The position numbers and the translations under genes were made by a program. The notes beneath the pieces are model-generated. The model searched no databases. It had not been told where the DNA came from and saw only the letters and a list, made by a program, of their open reading frames with translations. From Spirosoma spitsbergense DSM 19989 (GTDB lineage Bacteria; Bacteroidota; Bacteroidia; Cytophagales; Spirosomataceae), in NCBI RefSeq assembly GCF_000374085.1, contig NZ_KB893614.1, positions 59,744 through 123,743 on the forward strand: DNA of 64,000 bases, in the 5' to 3' direction. Shown here piece after piece: positions 17,904 through 25,513 of the stretch; position 1 is the first letter of the stretch; the number at the start of each line of letters is the position of its first letter.

Positions 17904-18689
17904 ATGAAAAACGCCCTTCTCATCATCGACGCTCAATTCGACTTCTGCCATCCCGACGGAGCGCTGTTTGTGCCGGGAGCCGGTCAGGATATCGCCCGTA
18001 TCGCTGCACTTATCCGGAAATACCCTGACCGGATTGACCATATCGTTATTACGCTCGATACGCACCATAGTCTGGATATTGCCCATCCGCTGTTCTGGCA
18101 GGATACCGACGGAAACCATCCGGCCCCGTTTACACAAATCACAGGCGAAGAGGTAGATGCCGGTCGGTGGATACCCCGCTTTTCACCCGAAAAAGCCCGT
18201 CAATACGTTCATGCCCTTGAAGCTGGCGGTCAGTTTGCCCATTTCATCTGGCCCGAACATTGTTTAATTGGCTCCCGTGGTGCGGCTTTGCATGATACGT
18301 TACTTGATGCACTGAAAGACTGGTCGCACCAGCGCAATCGTGATTATGTGGCTGTACAGAAAGGATTATATCCCTTAACCGAACATTTCGGAATTTTTCG
18401 GGCGCAGGTACCCGACCCAGCCGTTCCGGAAACACAGCTGAACACGGCGTTGATTGATGACCTTGCCCGTTTTGATGCTATCTATTTGATGGGCGAGGCC
18501 AAATCGCACTGCGTGGCCAATAGCCTGAAACAACTCCTCGATTTTGCTCCAGACATAATTCCGAAACTCACCGTCGTAACTGATTGCATGTCTGATGTTA
18601 CGGGATTAGGACACCTGGCTGACCCAATTTTTGCCGAAGCTCAGGCCCGAAACGTCAGTTTTATCCAGTCTGACGGGGTTTTTAGCTAA
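17904..18689 (+). CDS. Isochorismatase-like cysteine hydrolase
   Basis: About 261 residues from the ATG at 17904; the in-frame codon at 17853 adds an unlikely tail. The protein has the nicotinamidase/isochorismatase fold: catalytic Asp in LLIIDAQFDFCHP, a metal-binding DTHHS segment, WPEHCLIGSRGAALH and the nucleophile Cys in YLMGEAKSHCVANSL. The Lys of the triad is probably in the FAHFIWPEH to YVAVQKGLY stretch. Amidase action on nicotinamide or a similar small amide is possible. The GEAKSHCV motif differs from the GLATDYCV of classical nicotinamidase, so the substrate is left open. Confidence 0.83.
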   Translation: MKNALLIIDAQFDFCHPDGALFVPGAGQDIARIAALIRKYPDRIDHIVITLDTHHSLDIAHPLFWQDTDGNHPAPFTQITGEEVDAGRWIPRFSPEKARQYVHALEAGGQFAHFIWPEHCLIGSRGAALHDTLLDALKDWSHQRNRDYVAVQKGLYPLTEHFGIFRAQVPDPAVPETQLNTALIDDLARFDAIYLMGEAKSHCVANSLKQLLDFAPDIIPKLTVVTDCMSDVTGLGHLADPIFAEAQARNVSFIQSDGVFS

Positions 18690-18711
18690 AAACCCGTACC
18701 TTTTCGGCATT

Positions 18712-19341
18712 ATGGAAAAGACGCTCTCCCTATTCCCGCTCAACTTAATCGTGTATCCCGGTGAGGATTTGAATCTACATATTTTCGAACCGCGCTACCG
18801 GGAGCTCATCAACGAATGTCTGGAAGAAGAAAAGACGTTTGGCATTCCGGCTTTCATCAATAACAAGTTACCCGGCTACGGCACCGAAATGCACGTGACC
18901 ACGCTCCACAAACGCTATCCGGATGGCCGGATGGATATTAAATCGAAAGGATTGGGCGTTTTCAGACTGGTTAATTTTGAGAACCCGGTGCCGGGTAAAC
19001 TATACGCAGGGGGCGAGGTAGAACTGGTAGAACCCGGCGATAATTTCAGCGCCCACGCCACGGCTCTGGCCGAACGGCTCGAACAACTATATGGCCTGCT
19101 CCAAATTGAAACGGATTACAGCGTAACCACCGGAAACCTGTCTTATAAAGTAGCGCACAAAGTTGGCCTTTCTGTCGAGCAGGAATACGAATTGCTCACG
19201 CTCGAAAGCGAGGCCGAACGGCAACTTTTCCTGATCCAGCACCTCAACACCGTACTGCCGGTGGTATCGGATATGGAGCGCACCAAGCAGCGAATCCGGA
19301 TGAACGGCCACTTCAAAAATCTCGACCCGCTTAATTTCTGA
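18712..19341 (+). CDS. LON peptidase substrate-binding (LonN) domain protein
   Basis: About 209 residues from the ATG at 18712; a longer frame from 18631 would overlap the previous gene. The protein is a free-standing Lon N-terminal (PUA-like) domain: LSLFPLNLIVYPGEDLNLHI, FEPRYRELINECLEEEKTFG, and the core KGLGVFRLVNF. The end (MERTKQRIRMNGHFKNLDP) is helical. It lacks the Lon ATPase and protease domains. Such stand-alone proteins are widespread in Bacteroidota. The function is unproven, perhaps substrate or peptide binding. It lies 22 bp after the cysteine hydrolase in a likely two-gene operon. Confidence 0.87.
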   Translation: MEKTLSLFPLNLIVYPGEDLNLHIFEPRYRELINECLEEEKTFGIPAFINNKLPGYGTEMHVTTLHKRYPDGRMDIKSKGLGVFRLVNFENPVPGKLYAGGEVELVEPGDNFSAHATALAERLEQLYGLLQIETDYSVTTGNLSYKVAHKVGLSVEQEYELLTLESEAERQLFLIQHLNTVLPVVSDMERTKQRIRMNGHFKNLDPLNF

Positions 19342-19365
19342 TTGCTCCCAAACACCATACCGGTC

Positions 19366-20517
19366 TTAATTTTCTTCCTGAGTTGTTCCTATTTTTTTAG
19401 CCCGTTTAGGTAGTTGCTCAGCCAGTTCCTTCAGATTTTTTATGGGGGGACGAGGCTTTTCTGCTTCACCAATAACAAAACCGTAGGGCTTGAGTGTATC
19501 CACTGAATCAAAAATGACTTTCAGAATTGCCGTCATAGGCAAAGCCAGAACCAGACCGGGCAATCCCCATATATTTTCCCATAGAATAAGGACAACGATA
19601 GCTGCCAGTGGGTTGATACTAACCTTGGAACCGACAATGTACGGGGTAATAAAGTTACCCTCTATCATCTGAACGAATAAGAATACGCCTATCACCGCCA
19701 CTGCCTTTAATGGGTTATCCTGCGTAACTAACGTATAGGCGGCTGGAAGTAGCGAACCTATTGATATACCGAAATAAGGGATGAGCACCAGACAGGCTCC
19801 GAAAAAGCCAAAAAACACCGCATAGTCAACCCCCAGAATTAGCAAGCCAACCGTCATGAGGGTACCAATAATAAGAATAACCAGCACCAGACCAGCCAGA
19901 TAGTCTTTTACTACTTCATAAATTTTGCCCATCACTCCATCAATTTCCGACCGACGAACGTCATGAAAGAGTTTGTAAAAAAACGAGCGGAAAAAGTCGC
20001 GATAAAGCAGAAAAAAGAAGGCGAACAGGAGTACAAGAAACAGGTTAGCCAGTATGCTGGTGGTGGCCAGTAGCGTTGTTGTTAGAATAGCCCCGCCTTC
20101 CGACATGGCATCGCTCAGGTACTTTTTGACTTCAGTTATCTGCCGCTGACGGTCGATATTCAACCGTTCGTCGGCAAATGTTCGGATGCTGTTTATGTAT
20201 TCATTCGCACGCTTGGTAAATTGAGGTAATACTTCGGCAAAATTGCTTATCTGGTTTGAAATACCCCAAAACAAAGCAGATACCACACCCAGTGCCAACA
20301 ACAGGCATACTATAATGGACAGTATTCTGGGTATCCCCCAGCCTTCCAGCCGCTTTACCAGTGGGAACAGGAGTACGGCAAACAGAATAGCGAAAACCAG
20401 CGGAATTAGTAACCCTTCTAGGATATGGAGGCCGTAAACAACGACAACCATTGATATAAGTACGCAAGCCAGTTTGGCGACGTAGGGTAACTCGGTTTCC
20501 CGGGAGCGAATGTTCAT
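19366..20517 (-). CDS. AI-2E family transporter (PerM/TqsA-like)
   Basis: 383 residues with two N-terminal transmembrane helices (VLISMVVVVYGLHILEGLLI and nearby), a cytoplasmic or periplasmic helical section around RANEYINSIRTFADERLNID, and six more membrane helices. The conserved signature around LVILIIGTLMTVGLLILGVD and ALPMTAILKVIFDSV is typical of the family. Members have been linked to autoinducer-2 export or Na+/H+ antiport; the substrate here is unknown. The charged tail (PRPPIKNLKELAEQLPKRAK) is probably cytoplasmic. It converges with the LonN gene and diverges from the two-component operon. Confidence 0.9.
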   Translation of the reverse strand: MNIRSRETELPYVAKLACVLISMVVVVYGLHILEGLLIPLVFAILFAVLLFPLVKRLEGWGIPRILSIIVCLLLALGVVSALFWGISNQISNFAEVLPQFTKRANEYINSIRTFADERLNIDRQRQITEVKKYLSDAMSEGGAILTTTLLATTSILANLFLVLLFAFFFLLYRDFFRSFFYKLFHDVRRSEIDGVMGKIYEVVKDYLAGLVLVILIIGTLMTVGLLILGVDYAVFFGFFGACLVLIPYFGISIGSLLPAAYTLVTQDNPLKAVAVIGVFLFVQMIEGNFITPYIVGSKVSINPLAAIVVLILWENIWGLPGLVLALPMTAILKVIFDSVDTLKPYGFVIGEAEKPRPPIKNLKELAEQLPKRAKKIGTTQEEN

Positions 20518-20825
20518 AATGCAAGTAATAACAATGGTGTATACGGGTTGTTATTTTTTTTACGTTTGCTTCCTCTTTTAAACCCCTTGTAGCATCAGAA
20601 ATAACCCGATTTGCTATCTCTTGCCTTACTCTATAGTGAATTAATCAGCTCGTTTTCAAGCATTACCGATTGATAAGGATGTACCAGAAGCTGTTAAGTT
20701 TTTGTTAAGTATGCGTTTAGGCTTGGTAACGTTGTGGATAAGTCGCGTAACTTCGGGCTGTTTACGTGCCAGCCGATCGTGTGTATGGTGTATAGACGCA
20801 ATTCATTTTACCAACTTCACTTCAC
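20518..20825. other. 308-bp divergent regulatory region of the two-component operon
   Basis: It separates the AI-2E transporter (minus) from the response regulator (plus). It contains the direct repeat at 20692-20709, a -7-like box at 20727-20734, and about 90 bp of leader before the ATG. No additional gene is visible. Confidence 0.6.
20692..20734 (+). promoter_or_regulatory. Pho-box-like direct repeat with downstream -7 box
   Basis: TGTTAAG occurs twice (20692-20698 and 20703-20709) with a T4 spacer, giving an 11-bp period, which is the arrangement bound by OmpR/PhoB-family dimers. TAACGTTG (20727-20734), one base off TAnnTTTG, follows 17 bp after the second repeat, so the box occupies the place of a -33 element. 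This suggests autoactivation of the response-regulator operon. That is inferred. Confidence 0.55.
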
Positions 20826-21533
20826 ATGAGTGCTGCCAAAGCCGCTCAACCCCTGCACCGTGTTTTAGTCGTCGATGACGACGTAGACATCGTTGAAATG
20901 CTCGAATACAACCTGACCAAAGAAGGCTACGATGTTCGAACTGCAACCGATGGACGCAAAGCCATTGACATCGCTAAAACGTATCTGCCCGAACTGGTGG
21001 TGCTCGATATCATGATGCCTCATATGGATGGCATCGAAACGGGCCGACAGCTTCGTGACATTGCCGACCTGCGCCAGACTTACATTTTATATCTGACAGC
21101 GCGGTCGGAAGAGTATTCTGAAGTGGCGGCTTTCGACGTTGGTGCTGACGATTACATTACCAAACCCATCAAGCCCCGTGCGCTGATGAGCCGAATCAAT
21201 GCCCTGTTTCGGCGGGAAGCCCAGAAGGCGGACCCCGGCGAACAGATAACCATTGCCGACCTGCTGATCAATCGCAAGAATTACTCGGTTACCCAGAATG
21301 AGAAGTCTGTCATTCTGCCAAAGAAAGAATTTGAACTATTATTTTTTCTGGCGCAGCACCCCAACAAAGTGTGCAGCCGGGAAGAGTTGCTGCAAAAAAT
21401 ATGGGGGGCCGACATCTACGTACTTGAGCGAACTGTAGATGTTCACATTCGTAAACTCCGCGAAAAGATTGGCGATACCCACATCCGAACCCTGAAAGGC
21501 GTTGGCTATATGTTTACCGACCAGCCGAAATAA
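20826..21533 (+). CDS. OmpR/PhoB-family response regulator
   Basis: 235 residues. Receiver domain at residues 12-128, with acidic pocket DDD at 17-19, phosphoacceptor Asp61 in VVLDIMMPH and Lys in ITKPIKPR. A winged-helix DNA-binding domain follows at about 137-233 (LLINRKNYSVTQNEKSVILP, then CSREELLQKIWG and VDVHIRKLREKI). It pairs with the histidine kinase 100 bp downstream. A Pho-box-like repeat sits upstream of it, and the kinase lacks a sensor domain, as is usual for Bacteroidota PhoBR. A phosphate role is likely but not proven. Confidence 0.93.
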   Translation: MSAAKAAQPLHRVLVVDDDVDIVEMLEYNLTKEGYDVRTATDGRKAIDIAKTYLPELVVLDIMMPHMDGIETGRQLRDIADLRQTYILYLTARSEEYSEVAAFDVGADDYITKPIKPRALMSRINALFRREAQKADPGEQITIADLLINRKNYSVTQNEKSVILPKKEFELLFFLAQHPNKVCSREELLQKIWGADIYVLERTVDVHIRKLREKIGDTHIRTLKGVGYMFTDQPK

Positions 21534-21536
21534 AGG

Positions 21537-21621
21537 GTGAAAGAGTGAAAGAGTGAAAGAGCAGCAACTGTCCCCGATGGGCAGATTTTGCACTCTTTCG
21601 ATCTTTCACTCTTTCACTCTC
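21537..21621. repeat. GAAAGAG/GTGA heptamer hairpin element, copy 1
   Basis: The left arm (21537-21563) repeats GTGAAAGA three times and the right arm (21589-21621) is its complement (CACTCTTTC repeated), giving a long imperfect hairpin. The loop contains a nested stem, CTGTCC/GGGCAG. It starts 3 bp after the response-regulator stop and ends before the kinase start at 21636. A related element follows secDF (61998-62077). Confidence 0.7.
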
Positions 21622-21635
21622 TATATCTTTATTCC

Positions 21636-22670
21636 ATGTCATTAAGTCCCCGCTTTATTGCCCTTTTGCTGGCTTGCCTGATTTCGGCACTGACCGTAGC
21701 CTTTCTTACGTTTGTAGAAGGGGTAACTACCAGTATGCTCTTTGTTGTCGGACTTTCGTCGTTCGCCATTTCCTTTTTTCTGGTCCTGTATGCCATTGAA
21801 CTGCTAGTATTTCGGGAGGTCAACAAGATGTACAAAACGATTCATCAGCTTAAGATTCGTGATTTTAGTATTTCCCGAAAGTCGATTATCAAGAATACGA
21901 ACCCGTTCAAGAAACTGAATGACGAAATCTTCGTTTACGTTGCCAAGAAGCAGAAGGAAATCGACGAACTGAAGCGGCTGGAGCAGTTTCGGCGGGAATT
22001 TCTGGCCGACGTTTCGCACGAGTTAAAAACGCCCATTTTTGCCGCTCAGGGATACATCCATACCCTCATTGACGGAGCCGTTGACGATGAAAAGGTACGG
22101 GATAAATTTCTGTCGAAAGCCGCTAAAAGCCTCGATGGACTCGATGCGCTGGTAAAAGATCTGATGGCTCTCTCGCAACTGGAAACCGGAGAGATAAAAA
22201 TGAACTTTAACCGAATTGACCTGACTCATGTTATTCAGGAAATTTTCGAGCAACTGGAAGGAATTGCGCAGACCAAGAATATAAATCTATCATTAAAGAC
22301 CGCTTTTTCTACTCCCGTTTGGGTAAAAGCCGACCCGCAGCGGATTACACAGGCCATTAGCAATCTGGTTGAAAACGCGGTGAAATATGGAAATGAAAGT
22401 GGGCGGGTTATCGTCAGTCTGGACGAAGAAAAGAAGCATATTCTCGTATCGGTACGGGACAATGGACCGGGCATTCCTCCCGAACACCTGAGCCGGATTT
22501 TTGAGCGATTCTACCGGGTAGAAAAGAGCCGTTCCAAAGACCGGGGTGGTACGGGTCTGGGGCTGGCCATTGTAAAGCACATTCTCAACGCGCACAAAGC
22601 CAAAATTACCGTAATGAGCAAAATAGAGAAGGGAACAACCTTTCGGTTTAAGCTGGACCGGATGGATTGA
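21636..22670 (+). CDS. Sensor histidine kinase (PhoR-like, no sensor domain)
   Basis: About 344 residues from the ATG at 21636; a longer frame from 21588 would translate the repeat element and is rejected. Two transmembrane helices (residues about 7-27 and 31-58) are joined by a very short loop, so no periplasmic sensor is present. Then come a coiled linker, the HisKA domain with phosphoacceptor His128 in FLADVSHELKTP, and the ATPase domain: N box NLVENAVKYG, G1 DNGPGIPPEH, F box IFERFYRVEK and G2 GGTGLGLAIVKHIL. It phosphorylates the response regulator encoded upstream. Confidence 0.93.
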   Translation: MSLSPRFIALLLACLISALTVAFLTFVEGVTTSMLFVVGLSSFAISFFLVLYAIELLVFREVNKMYKTIHQLKIRDFSISRKSIIKNTNPFKKLNDEIFVYVAKKQKEIDELKRLEQFRREFLADVSHELKTPIFAAQGYIHTLIDGAVDDEKVRDKFLSKAAKSLDGLDALVKDLMALSQLETGEIKMNFNRIDLTHVIQEIFEQLEGIAQTKNINLSLKTAFSTPVWVKADPQRITQAISNLVENAVKYGNESGRVIVSLDEEKKHILVSVRDNGPGIPPEHLSRIFERFYRVEKSRSKDRGGTGLGLAIVKHILNAHKAKITVMSKIEKGTTFRFKLDRMD

Positions 22671-22686
22671 TTGTTTATGACTACGC

Positions 22687-23952
22687 TCAAATCAGCCTTT
22701 TCAGCAGGAAACTAGCCACAATCATCTGCCCCCCGCGTCGAACCAGTACCGATACCTCCTTCCCTTCGCCTTTTTGAAGTATTTTATATATCTCACTGAT
22801 TGTCATCTCCTTTGCCGAACTGTTGTTAACAAACAGCATTTCATCGCCTTCTTCCAGACCCGCCATGTCGGCCGGAGAGCCCTGTACAATTTTGTCGATA
22901 TAATAATTATGAAAATTCTCTCCTTTTGCCCGGAGTTCCATGCCGCTCATGTCGTGCTCAAAACGCTCGTGGAGCAACCGTTTTACGGGCTTCATCACAA
23001 TGTATTGCTCGGGATAGTTGAACGTAACTTTAAACCGGCGTAACAGTTCGCAGCCTACATTTCCCTGGCGTTCGGGCATATTGACCAGTTTCATCCCAAA
23101 GGCCATGCTATCGGGAAAAGATGCCAGAATATTGTCCAGTTCATACCGGCCAAACCGAACTTTCTCAATACGGCCAAGGCGTCCGTTGATAACCCCATTC
23201 AATCCCCTGCCCAACTGTGCCCGGATATTCTTTTCGGGTATTTCCAGCGCTCCCAAACTGCGGGTCCGGTCAAGCAACAACGCATGACCCGCGCCCGTAT
23301 CCAGTACCACGCGTAATGGCATCGTCTTCTCCCCATCGAACACAGACAGGGCATCGGTATAGGCTTTCGTATCCTGAATGGTAATGGGGTATCTATCTCC
23401 TTTACGTTTTTTGTACTTGAATTTTTCAGGTTTCATGATAACCAGTTCATGCCGCTGAAAATCAATATTGACCACAAAGTTTGCGAATATCTCGTAGCCA
23501 AAAATTCCGTGTACCGGCGTTCCAACATACTCGGATAGCTTGAGCATGTCTTCATCCAGAATAACGATATTATGATGTGCGGCTTTGAGACCGCCCATGC
23601 TCAGGCTATTATTTATGGCTATGGAGGCCGTCAAACTGCCTCCCTCCCCGGCTCCGTTCAGTTTAATTTTTCGGGTAAGCGTAAGTGGCTTTTCACGAAA
23701 AGCGTCAGGGTCAGTAACAATGGTATTGCTGACACCCGTATCCAGTATAAAATACAGGGTGTCCGATTGATTTATCTGTACCGGAACAATAATAAGATTG
23801 GAGTGAAGCTGAAAAGGAATGCGGGTGGATGTACGATTATTAGCGATAAAAAAGCCATACCGCTCCTTGTCTGGTGTACGGTGATGATGGTCATCCCCCC
23901 GTACGGCAAGGCAGGGTACTAAAAACCCGATTGCCAGTAGAAGCGCTTTCAT
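22687..23952 (-). CDS. Secreted retropepsin-like aspartyl protease with PDZ domain
   Basis: 421 residues. A signal peptide (MKALLLAIGFLVPCLAVRG) leads into two retropepsin-like halves, each with an Asp-Thr-Gly: YFILDTGVSNTIV and VVLDTGAGHALLLD. A C-terminal PDZ domain follows (YYIDKIVQGSPADMAGLEEG, then ISEIYKILQKGEGKEVSV). Single-chain two-domain aspartyl proteases of this kind are frequent in Bacteroidota. Both catalytic Asp are present, so activity is expected in the periplasm or at the surface. It converges with the histidine kinase gene (16 bp apart). Confidence 0.9.
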   Translation of the reverse strand: MKALLLAIGFLVPCLAVRGDDHHHRTPDKERYGFFIANNRTSTRIPFQLHSNLIIVPVQINQSDTLYFILDTGVSNTIVTDPDAFREKPLTLTRKIKLNGAGEGGSLTASIAINNSLSMGGLKAAHHNIVILDEDMLKLSEYVGTPVHGIFGYEIFANFVVNIDFQRHELVIMKPEKFKYKKRKGDRYPITIQDTKAYTDALSVFDGEKTMPLRVVLDTGAGHALLLDRTRSLGALEIPEKNIRAQLGRGLNGVINGRLGRIEKVRFGRYELDNILASFPDSMAFGMKLVNMPERQGNVGCELLRRFKVTFNYPEQYIVMKPVKRLLHERFEHDMSGMELRAKGENFHNYYIDKIVQGSPADMAGLEEGDEMLFVNNSSAKEMTISEIYKILQKGEGKEVSVLVRRGGQMIVASFLLKRLI

Positions 23953-24108
23953 AGTATATGTTATTTAACATTGAAATTACGTATTTTTTATCAGAATAAC
24001 ACAAGAACTTAGCAGGAAGTTTAGTGTATGTCAGTCTAAATCTCCTCATAGCTGACCGATGGGCAAAATTTACACCACTCCGCAAATGCCCCTTTCGGTA
24101 GAAAGACT

Positions 24109-24150
24109 TAATTTCGCCGGTGATTGACCTCAAACAGGACTTTGTTTGAG
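24109..24150 (+). promoter_or_regulatory. tpiA promoter-like box and 5' stem-loop
   Basis: TAATTTCG (24109-24116) is one base from TAnnTTTG. Just downstream, CTCAAACA and TGTTTGAG (24129-24136, 24143-24150) form a perfect 8-bp stem with a 6-nt loop. If this box is used, the mRNA would begin with this stem-loop about 36 nt before the start codon, possibly protecting the 5' end. This is inferred. Confidence 0.4.
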
Positions 24151-24186
24151 ATTTGGAAATGCTTTTTAGCTCATTACTACCTACTT

Positions 24187-24957
24187 ATGCGTAAGAAAAT
24201 TGTTGCCGGTAACTGGAAAATGAATAAAACAGCCGATGAAGCCCAGGCGCTACTGTCGGAAATAGTCAACCTGATTAAGGAAGAAGCCTCGTCTGCTACC
24301 GAGGTAACGGTGGTGTTATGCCCCCCTTCTCTTTATCTGACTATGGCTCAGCAGCAGGTAGCTACCGTTGGAAACGTTTCGGTGGGTGCTCAAAACTGCC
24401 ACGAAAAGGCATCTGGCGCCTACACAGGCGAAATTTCGGCTCCCATGCTCAAATCCATCGGCATTGAATACGTCATTTTGGGTCACAGCGAACGGCGGCA
24501 GTATTTTGATGAAAGTAACACCCAACTAGCCGAAAAAGTAAATAGTGCTCTCGAGAATGGCCTTACACCTATCTTCTGCTGTGGCGAATCCCGCGACCTG
24601 CGCGAAAATGGGGATTACATCGGCTTTGTGAAAGACCAGATAACCGATAGCCTGTTCCACCTCTCACCCGAATCGTTCAGCAAGGTGGTTGTTGCCTACG
24701 AACCAATCTGGGCTATCGGCACCGGTCTAACGGCCTCCTCGGCGCAGGCGCAGGATATGCACTTCGAGTTACGCCGGCATATTGCGGGGCAATACGGCGA
24801 TGAAATAGCGCAGGAAACATCCATTTTGTACGGTGGTAGTGCCAATGCCCAAAACGCGGCTGAGTTGTTTGCCCAACCGGACGTGGATGGCGGCCTGATT
24901 GGTGGAGCCTCTCTGAAAGCCCCCGATTTTATAACGGTTGTGAAAGCGGCTCAGTAA
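24187..24957 (+). CDS. tpiA: Triosephosphate isomerase
   Basis: 256 residues from the ATG at 24187; an upstream in-frame TTG at 24124 is rejected as it precedes the conserved start. The enzyme interconverts dihydroxyacetone phosphate and glyceraldehyde 3-phosphate. All catalytic motifs are present: Asn-x-Lys in AGNWKMNKT, His in ILGHSERRQYF, Glu in VAYEPIWAIGTG, the closing loop and phosphate-binding YGGSANAQNA and GGLIGGASL. Length is normal. It is followed by a 12-bp hairpin. Confidence 0.98.
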   Translation: MRKKIVAGNWKMNKTADEAQALLSEIVNLIKEEASSATEVTVVLCPPSLYLTMAQQQVATVGNVSVGAQNCHEKASGAYTGEISAPMLKSIGIEYVILGHSERRQYFDESNTQLAEKVNSALENGLTPIFCCGESRDLRENGDYIGFVKDQITDSLFHLSPESFSKVVVAYEPIWAIGTGLTASSAQAQDMHFELRRHIAGQYGDEIAQETSILYGGSANAQNAAELFAQPDVDGGLIGGASLKAPDFITVVKAAQ

Positions 24958-24962
24958 ACTAA

Positions 24963-24992
24963 CTGACGGCCAGGGATACTCCTGGCCGTCAG
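24963..24992. terminator. Perfect 12-bp hairpin after tpiA
   Basis: CTGACGGCCAGG and CCTGGCCGTCAG pair perfectly around a 6-nt loop, 6 bp after the tpiA stop and 8 bp before the cupin gene ATG. There is no T-run, so it may stall or stabilise the message end rather than terminate fully. Confidence 0.55.
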
Positions 24993-25000
24993 AAACTACC

Positions 25001-25513
25001 ATGAAATCAGCGTACTACGTCGAACGATTTAACATGACCGCTCATCCTGAGGGTGGTTATTTCGCCGAAACATATCGTTCTGCCGAAGTTATCCCGCAGT
25101 CTGCTCTACCTGACCGGTTTCAGGGAGCCCGATCGTTTGGGACGGCTATCTATTTTTTGCTGGAAAATCATCAATTCTCAGCCCTCCACCGGATTCAGTC
25201 CGACGAAATCTGGCACTTCTACGCGGGCCTGCCACTGGAGATCTCCGTCATTTCGCCGGTGGGTGATTTCACCCTTATTCGATTGGGCAACCGGCCCGAC
25301 CGGGGTGAGGTGTTTCAGGCAGTGGTTCTGGCCGGGTGCTGGTTTGGCTCAAAACCCGTCTCTGATTCCGTGGTAACCGACGATAATTTTTCGTTCGTTG
25401 GCTGTACCGTAGCCCCCGGCTTCGACTTTGCCGATTTTGAACTGGCAGACCGGGCTACGCTGCTGGCCGAATTTCCGCAGCATCAGGCCGTTATTGACCG
25501 CTTAACTACCTGA
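25001..25513 (+). CDS. DUF985 cupin-family protein
   Basis: 170 residues with the cupin_5 (DUF985) fold. Recognisable elements are MTAHPEGGYFAETYRS, then TAIYFLLENHQFSALHRIQSDEIWHFYAG, VISPVGDF and the end VAPGFDFADFELADRATLLA. Putative metal ligands are His in ALHRIQ and His in IWHFYAG. The family includes proteins of unproven function, some predicted to bind sugars or metal. It overlaps the 3' end of the minus-strand DUF4097 gene by 8 bp. The preceding hairpin may separate it from tpiA. Confidence 0.88.
   Translation: MKSAYYVERFNMTAHPEGGYFAETYRSAEVIPQSALPDRFQGARSFGTAIYFLLENHQFSALHRIQSDEIWHFYAGLPLEISVISPVGDFTLIRLGNRPDRGEVFQAVVLAGCWFGSKPVSDSVVTDDNFSFVGCTVAPGFDFADFELADRATLLAEFPQHQAVIDRLTT

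Noticed and set aside
8813..18689. A linked NAD+ system made of the RES toxin and the nicotinamidase-like hydrolase
   Set aside because: They are about 8 kb apart, separated by unrelated genes on both strands, and the hydrolase lacks the standard nicotinamidase motif. No evidence joins them.
21537..21621. CRISPR array or microsatellite from the repeated GTGAAAGA units
   Set aside because: The units are 7-8 bp and tandem, with no spacers of regular length or cas genes. The right arm is a complement and not a continuation, so a hairpin element fits better.
21588..21635. An earlier start for the histidine kinase
   Set aside because: It would translate the repeat element (DLSLFHSLYLYS) ahead of the first membrane helix. 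The ATG at 21636 gives a normal N-terminus.
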